Shown piece after piece: positions 61,698 through 64,000 of a stretch of 64,000 nt of DNA. Each line of letters starts with the position of its first letter. Within the stretch, counting starts at the first letter, position 1. Below the pieces are notes generated by a model. It did not search any database, was not told where the DNA came from, and worked only from the letters and a program-made list of their open reading frames with translations. Origin of the DNA: Paraburkholderia phenazinium (GTDB lineage Bacteria > Pseudomonadota > Gammaproteobacteria > Burkholderiales > Burkholderiaceae); contig NZ_FSRU01000001.1 in the NCBI RefSeq assembly GCF_900142845.1, positions 1,178,001 to 1,242,000 on the forward strand, written 5' to 3'. A program made the position numbers and the translations under genes.

Positions 61698-63902
61698 TCA
61701 GAACCGCTTGGTGATACCGGCGTAGATGGCGCGCTGCGGACCGTATTGCGGCGCTTCGACGCCGATGCCCGAACCGTCGCGCAGTTCATACACGCTATTG
61801 ATCGCATTGATCAGCACGACACGGGCTTCGAATTTGCCGACGATCGGTTCGTTGAAATGCTGGATTACGGCGAGATTGAGTTGCCCGTACCACGGCAGCT
61901 TGTCGGTGTTCGCAAAGCCGCTGCGCAGGCCGCTGCCGACGAGCGCATCGGCCGTGAAAGTGGTCTTGCCCAGGTCGTAGGCGCCGCCGAGCGAAACGGT
62001 CACGCGCTGGTCGTGATCCAGATACACCCAGTTGTTGGCGATGTACGCAAGCTCCGCCGCGCTGAAGTTGAACTGCGCCGAGTCGACGTCCTTACCCTGC
62101 GCCTTGCTGTACGCGACATTCAGATACGCGGATACGTTGCCCTGTTTGTAGTTGGTGGTGAATTCGAGTCCGTAGACGCGGCCGTACTGGTAATTGAACG
62201 GCGTGTAGATCAGCGCGGTGCCGAACTGACCTTCGTCGAGCAGGTTCCTCGCGATCTTGTAGTACGCGTCGAGCCCGACGGTCAGCGCAGGCGTGAGGCG
62301 CTGCGTCACGCCAATGTCGAAATAGTCGCTGCGCTCGGGCTGCACCGGGCTGTCCTGGGTGACTTCGCTCTGGTTGGTGGTGCCGTTAAAGCGCGTGACC
62401 GTCGAAGCCGAGACCAGTTCGAAATCCGGCGGCGTGAAGTAGCGCGAGTAGCCGGCGTGCAGCGTGGTGGCGTTGGTCGGCGTGAACACGAGACCGATGC
62501 GCGGGCTCAACTGGCTCGCATGCACGTATTCGTCCATGCCGTCGTAACGCAGACCGTAGTTCAGCGTCAGCTTGTTATTGAGCTTCCACTCGTCCTGCAG
62601 GTACGCGCTATACAGATAGCCGGTGCTCGCGCCCGAGTCGTTGATCGTGAAGGGGACGTCGGAGAGCTGGTTGCCGTTGGCGTCGGCCGGGAACACGGAG
62701 ACGCTGTCGTTGAAGACGGCGCGTTCCTGCTCGAGCCACACGCCGGCGCGCAGTGTGTGCGCGTCGTTGAGCCGGAACGTCGTATCGGCCTGCGCGCCTT
62801 CTGCCTGGTTGCTGCGGAAGTCGCTCGACGCCACGCCGTTGAACATCAGATCGCCGATCGGGTCGGGATTGAACTGGGTCCGCGTATAGCGCGTGAACAG
62901 CGACACCTGGTAGTCGAGCGCACCGCCATTGGTGCCCTGCAACGCCAGCACGGCGAAGTTGTTCAACTCCGATTGCGTTTCGTTGAGGTTGGCGGAATTG
63001 AACGTCGTCTGGCCGGCGAGCGCGAAATTGGTCGGCAATCCCGGCGTATTCGGCAGTTCGAACTGATTGGCCGCGGTGCCCGCCATCAAGGTCACGCGCG
63101 TGAGCGGGTTGATGATGTACGACAGATAGCCGAAGCCGTTGCCCTGGCGCGTGTGGTCGTGCAATGGACTGCCGTCCGAGGTCGGCGCCTCGATGCCGAG
63201 GTTGTTCACGCCCAGCGTGCCGGTAAAGAAATAGCTTAGCGGTCCTTGCGAGCCGTAGACGTCGGCACTGCTCTGCAGCGTCTGATGACTGCCGCCGTAC
63301 ACGTCGACCGCGCCGCCGTTACCGAGGTCGCCTGATTTCGTCGTGATGTCGACAATCCCGGCGGTTTTATAGCCATATTGCGCGGGTAACGCGCCGGTGA
63401 TCAGGTTGACCTGATCGATGATGTGCGTGTCGAGCGACTGCCCAAAGCCGCTGATCGGCTCGGGAATGATGATGCCGTTGATGCGGTATTGCAGGTCGGC
63501 GTGGTCGCCACGCACGTGGAGCTGACCGTACGAATCGTTGGCGACGCCCGGCGCCTGCAGCAGGACCTGGTTGATCGGCGTGTTATCGCCTTGCGGCAAG
63601 GCCTGAATGTCCGCTTGCGTGAAACGGTAGACGCTCGCGCCGACGTCCGGCTGCAGGCCGTTACGCGCCACGTTGAGGCGTTGCGCCTGAACGTTGACGT
63701 CGATCGTGCTGTCTTTTTGCGGCGCTGCGCTCAGCGTTTGAGGCGTGCTGCCGTCGGCGCTTGCGCTTTCAGCCGCAGTCCCCTGGGTATCGGCGACGCT
63801 GCCTGTCGCGGGAGCACCCGCGGTGGCGGCGAGGACATGCAGGGAAGCCGTCTGCGCGAACAACAGCAACGCGGCACGCGAAATCAGTGTGTGATGTTTC
63901 AT
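61698..63902 (-). CDS. TonB-dependent outer-membrane receptor
   Basis: The product has 734 residues from ATG 63902; an upstream in-frame start at 63938 is possible. A signal peptide (MKHHTLISRAALLLFAQTAS, cleavage near VLAATA) is followed by a TonB-box-like region (IDVNVQAQ) and the plug domain (QLHVRGDHADLQYRINGIII). The 22-strand barrel ends with Phe (GITKRF). It imports a scarce substrate (siderophore, cofactor or other) using its own ExbB-ExbD-TonB, encoded directly downstream. No Fur box, FecI/FecR pair or riboswitch was recognised in the short upstream sequence. The barrel looks more like a carbohydrate/organic-ligand or generic receptor than a classical siderophore one, with low certainty. 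Confidence 0.9.
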   Translation of the reverse strand: MKHHTLISRAALLLFAQTASLHVLAATAGAPATGSVADTQGTAAESASADGSTPQTLSAAPQKDSTIDVNVQAQRLNVARNGLQPDVGASVYRFTQADIQALPQGDNTPINQVLLQAPGVANDSYGQLHVRGDHADLQYRINGIIIPEPISGFGQSLDTHIIDQVNLITGALPAQYGYKTAGIVDITTKSGDLGNGGAVDVYGGSHQTLQSSADVYGSQGPLSYFFTGTLGVNNLGIEAPTSDGSPLHDHTRQGNGFGYLSYIINPLTRVTLMAGTAANQFELPNTPGLPTNFALAGQTTFNSANLNETQSELNNFAVLALQGTNGGALDYQVSLFTRYTRTQFNPDPIGDLMFNGVASSDFRSNQAEGAQADTTFRLNDAHTLRAGVWLEQERAVFNDSVSVFPADANGNQLSDVPFTINDSGASTGYLYSAYLQDEWKLNNKLTLNYGLRYDGMDEYVHASQLSPRIGLVFTPTNATTLHAGYSRYFTPPDFELVSASTVTRFNGTTNQSEVTQDSPVQPERSDYFDIGVTQRLTPALTVGLDAYYKIARNLLDEGQFGTALIYTPFNYQYGRVYGLEFTTNYKQGNVSAYLNVAYSKAQGKDVDSAQFNFSAAELAYIANNWVYLDHDQRVTVSLGGAYDLGKTTFTADALVGSGLRSGFANTDKLPWYGQLNLAVIQHFNEPIVGKFEARVVLINAINSVYELRDGSGIGVEAPQYGPQRAIYAGITKRF

Positions 63903-64000
63903 GTTCTTGTTGTGCGGTGGAAGATACTCTTGTCGCACCGGGCTATCTGGCGCCGCATTGCCTGGCAGGCGAGCCCGATCTGCGAATTGTGGGATGTTAT
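63903..64000. promoter_or_regulatory. Upstream region of the TonB-dependent receptor gene (truncated by window)
   Basis: These 98 bp precede the receptor start on the minus strand. No ribosome site stronger than AAGAA and no inverted repeat typical of Fur was found. The real promoter may lie beyond the window edge. Confidence 0.35.

Noticed and set aside
61455..63239. 594-codon rightward open frame opposite the TonB-dependent receptor and exbB
   Set aside because: It spans two convincing genes on the other strand, with shadow-type Arg/Val/His composition and no recognisable domain.

Overview
The window is a 64 kb piece of a GC-rich betaproteobacterial chromosome, most likely Burkholderiaceae (Paraburkholderia-like). 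This is inferred from GC-rich codon use and protein families: an ESPR-type trimeric autotransporter, FtrA next to a rhodanese, and an oxalate/formate-type locus under LysR and GntR regulators. No rRNA, tRNA, CRISPR array, insertion sequence or integrase was recognised. Most of the sequence is ordinary chromosomal coding sequence.

Layout. (1) 1-6.1 kb: the tail of a PadR-type regulator, then a complete RND efflux operon (lipoprotein adaptor, HAE1 pump, NodT-type outer-membrane channel). (2) 6.1-20.7 kb: housekeeping and stress genes: a rhodanese divergent from an FtrA-like regulator, a secreted protein of unknown function, a DUF4239 membrane protein, a large FecR/DUF6600 protein, a DUF2252 protein, a sterol-desaturase-family protein, a YVTN beta-propeller, an Nramp transporter, a GNAT, a glycosyltransferase convergent with a flippase-like membrane protein, and ArsC. 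(3) 20.99-26.09 kb: a five-gene chemosensory-like operon. It encodes a membrane-bound CheA-like kinase without a CheW domain, a bare MCP signalling hairpin on a membrane anchor, two CheX-like proteins (one fused to a degenerate receiver) that both end in GEL(E/D)LF, and a CheY. No CheW, CheR or CheB is present. (4) 26.1-35.5 kb: a truncated GNAT, a thioesterase, an ABC-2 exporter pair, an amidase, a phosphotransacylase, an AspT-type transporter, a DUF3830 protein and a soluble histidine kinase. (5) 36.0-39.7 kb: a 1223-residue trimeric autotransporter adhesin with a TTG start and an AT-rich leader.

(6) 39.8-55.5 kb: a catabolic island centred on formyl-CoA chemistry. It holds two OxlT-family transporters (one with a 42-residue partner protein), an MHS-family transporter, a GntR/FCD regulator, a ThDP-dependent lyase/decarboxylase, formyl-CoA transferase (frc), an FAH-family protein, a membrane protein resembling the N-terminus of PntB, a LysR regulator, an aldehyde dehydrogenase and a ketopantoate-reductase-like enzyme. 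Two repeated DNA motifs divide it into two probable regulons. GTATGT(GA/AG)TATATCA occurs at the gntR and ThDP/frc promoters. ATA(A/G)TTAAAGTTT occurs upstream of the 103-residue protein gene, in the lysR/oxlT intergenic region, and upstream of the reductase gene. The ThDP enzyme lacks the usual oxalyl-CoA decarboxylase N-terminal signature, so the pathway may be a formyl-CoA-recycling 2-hydroxyacid route rather than plain oxalate decarboxylation.

(7) 56.1-64 kb: an M23 peptidase, a DUF2946 protein, a small membrane protein, a second DUF2252 protein, and a complete TonB system (receptor, ExbB, ExbD, TonB) reading leftwards. All functional statements rest on reading the sequence and on recalled family knowledge; no database search was run.
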